This document shows, piece by piece, positions 62,901 to 64,000 of a DNA stretch of 64,000 nucleotides; position 1 is the stretch's first letter; every line of letters starts with the position of its first letter. This stretch comes from Diadophis punctatus similis. Lineage: Eukaryota > Chordata > Lepidosauria > Squamata > Dipsadidae. The stretch lies in NCBI GenBank assembly GCA_023053685.1, contig JALIGW010000059.1, positions 1,612,001 through 1,676,000 on the forward strand, read 5' to 3'. The position numbers and the translations under genes were made by a program. Below the pieces are notes generated by a model, which saw nothing but the letters and a program-made list of their open reading frames with translations, made no database searches and had not been told where the DNA came from.

Positions 62901-63890
62901 ACTCAATTCAGCCAGAAAACTTCCCTTTTGACACAGAGCTCAGAAATGAAAAAGAAACACATATTCATGTTCCCAGGGTCTGGAAAGCCAAATTCCCACA
63001 CCATTTGCCGATCCGAGCATTCCCTGAGGAATTAGCCCAAGCCGTATCATAGAATTTACCTTACGACTCAATTCAGCCCGAAAACCTCACTTTTGACACA
63101 GAGCTCAGAAATGAAAAAGAAACACATATCCATGTTCCCCAGGGTCTGGAAAGCCAAAATCTCACAAAATTTTCAGATCCAAGCATTCCCTGAGGAATTA
63201 GCCCAAGCCGTATCATAGAATTTACCTTACGACTCAATTCAGCCCAAAAACCTCACTTTTGACACAGAGCTCAGAAATGAAAAAGAAACACATATCCATG
63301 TTCCCCAGGGTATGGAAAAGCAAATTCCCACACCATTTTCAGATCCAAGCATTCCCTGAGGAATTAGCCCAAGCCGTATCTCATAATTTGCCTTAGGATT
63401 CAATTCAACCAGAAAAGTTCACTTTTGACACAGAGCTCAGAAATGAAAAAGAAACACATATTCATGTTCCCCAGGGTCTGGAAAGCCAAAATCTCACAAA
63501 ATTTTCAGATCCAAGCATTCCCTGAGGAATTAGCCCAAGCCGTATCATAGAATTTACCTTACGACTCAATTCAGCCCAAAAACCTCACTTTTGACACAGA
63601 GCTCAGAAATGAAAAAGAAACATATATCAATGTTCCCCAGGGTATGGAAAAGCAAATTCCCACACCATTTTCAGATCCGAGCAATCCCTGAGGAATTAGC
63701 CCAAGCCGTATCATAGAATTTACCTTACGACTCAATTCAGCCCGAAAACCTCAATTTTGACACAGAGCTCAGAAATGAAAAAGAAACACATATCCATGTT
63801 CCCCAGGGTCTGGAAAGCCAAAATCTCACAAAATTTTCAGATCCAAGCATTCCCTGAGGAATTAGCCCAAGCCGTATCATAGAATTTACC
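56895..63890 (+). repeat. Long-range duplication, copy 2 (partner 9.94-15.1 kb), internally expanded
   Basis: It is the counterpart of 9,940-15,110. It is longer because an 11-monomer, 1,823 bp unit appears twice, about 57.28-59.10 and 59.10-60.93 kb (ATCCGAG at 57,875 and 59,698); the partner has it once, at about 10.32-12.18 kb. One M3 monomer has been removed near 62,765 and one monomer added near 63.07-63.23 kb, so the outer offset of 48,777 is restored. Confidence 0.86.
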
Positions 63891-64000
63891 TTACGACTCA
63901 ATTCAGCCCAAAAACCTCACTTTTGACACAGAGCTCAGAAATGAAAGAGAAACACATATCCACGTTCCCCAGGGTATGGAAAAGCAAATTCCCACACCTT
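63890..64000 (+). repeat. Right-edge partial monomer with private changes
   Basis: The window ends inside a monomer of the CAGCCCAAAAACC tail type. It has AAAGAGAAAC (63,947), CCACGTTCC (63,963) and ACACCTT at the very end. None of these did I see in other copies. Nothing but satellite is present. Confidence 0.75.

Larger units (their letters stand above)
1..64000. repeat. Satellite DNA array, about 166 bp monomer, entire window
   Basis: The landmark GACACAGAGCTC recurs about every 166 bp from one end to the other; for example it starts at 210, 376, 541, 706, 872, 1038, 1204 and 1370. Every stretch I read on the + strand aligns to the same monomer in the same orientation. I found no inversion, no transposon insertion and no unique DNA. 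Mean spacing over long offsets is about 165.9 bp, giving roughly 386 copies. One typical monomer counts to 72 G+C of 166. The period is near the DNA length of a chromatosome, as in many centromeric satellites of animals and plants. It is not alpha satellite and I cannot name the family. Centromeric or pericentromeric location is inferred from array size and homogeneity only. Confidence 0.98.

Noticed and set aside
1..64000. TTGACA as a bacterial -35 element in every monomer
   Set aside because: It is part of the satellite core, repeated hundreds of times with no -10 partner at the right spacing and no gene downstream. The context is eukaryotic.
1..64000. CRISPR array
   Set aside because: The repeating unit is about 166 bp and continuous. 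There are no short direct repeats separated by unique spacers.
1..64000. Primate alpha satellite
   Set aside because: The period is about 166 and not 171 bp, the sequence does not match the alpha consensus as I know it, and no CENP-B box was found.
1..64000. Tandem coding repeats of a large repetitive protein
   Set aside because: 166 is not divisible by three, so the frame changes at every monomer, and stops such as TAG in CATAGAATTT recur throughout.
1..64000. Transposon, rRNA or tRNA inside the array
   Set aside because: I looked for any break in the monomer landmark spacing and found only whole-monomer changes and 1-5 bp indels.

Overview
The whole 64 kb window is one uninterrupted satellite-DNA array. 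I see no protein-coding gene, no RNA gene, no mobile element and no unique sequence. The repeat unit is a monomer of about 166 bp (164-170 bp in the copies I measured). All copies I read are in the same head-to-tail orientation, which gives roughly 386 monomers. Both window edges lie inside the array, so its true length is unknown. One representative monomer counts to about 43% G+C. An array like this means a eukaryotic nuclear genome, most likely a centromeric, pericentromeric or other heterochromatic block. It is not primate alpha satellite (171 bp, different sequence), and I do not recognise the family or the species.

Each monomer starts, in the phase used here, with a well conserved core of about 36 bp: GACACAGAGCTC, then AGAAATGAAAAAGAAACAC. 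A more variable remainder follows, and I use it to define about 15 subtypes (M1-M15, names local to this annotation). Subtypes do not alternate in a simple higher-order repeat. They recur as short cassettes, notably M9-M6-M2-M3-M6-M5, about 1 kb long.

At larger scale the array is a mosaic of nested, near-identical segmental duplications. Almost all offsets are close to whole numbers of monomers. Local tandems: 4.3-5.8 kb repeated at 7.15-8.8 kb; 14.6-18.3 kb repeated at 18.3-21.65 kb (offset 3,316/3,648 bp); 24.2-29.5 kb repeated at 29.5-34.8 kb (5,311 bp); 53.6-54.75 kb repeated at 55.8-56.9 kb (2,155 bp); and an 1,823 bp tandem inside 57.3-60.9 kb. Long-range copies: 0.32-6.4 kb with 31.5-37.6 kb (31,193/31,194 bp); 20.75-25.07 kb with 39.18-43.5 kb (18,425 bp); 30.4-39.2 kb with 44.8-53.6 kb (14,438 bp); and 9.9-15.1 kb with 56.9-63.9 kb (46,954 then 48,777 bp). 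With short bridging segments, these blocks tile the window.

There are no genes to work together. The short open frames that can be drawn through the array are by-products of the repeat: they mostly open on TTG, span under two monomers, recur wherever the underlying block is duplicated, and drift because 166 is not a multiple of three. The interest lies in how the array evolved: in-register unequal exchange, chimeric monomers, a conversion-like tract, and private markers that order the duplications. A possible centromere function is inference only. Offsets were read by hand from landmark variants, so block edges are good to roughly one monomer.
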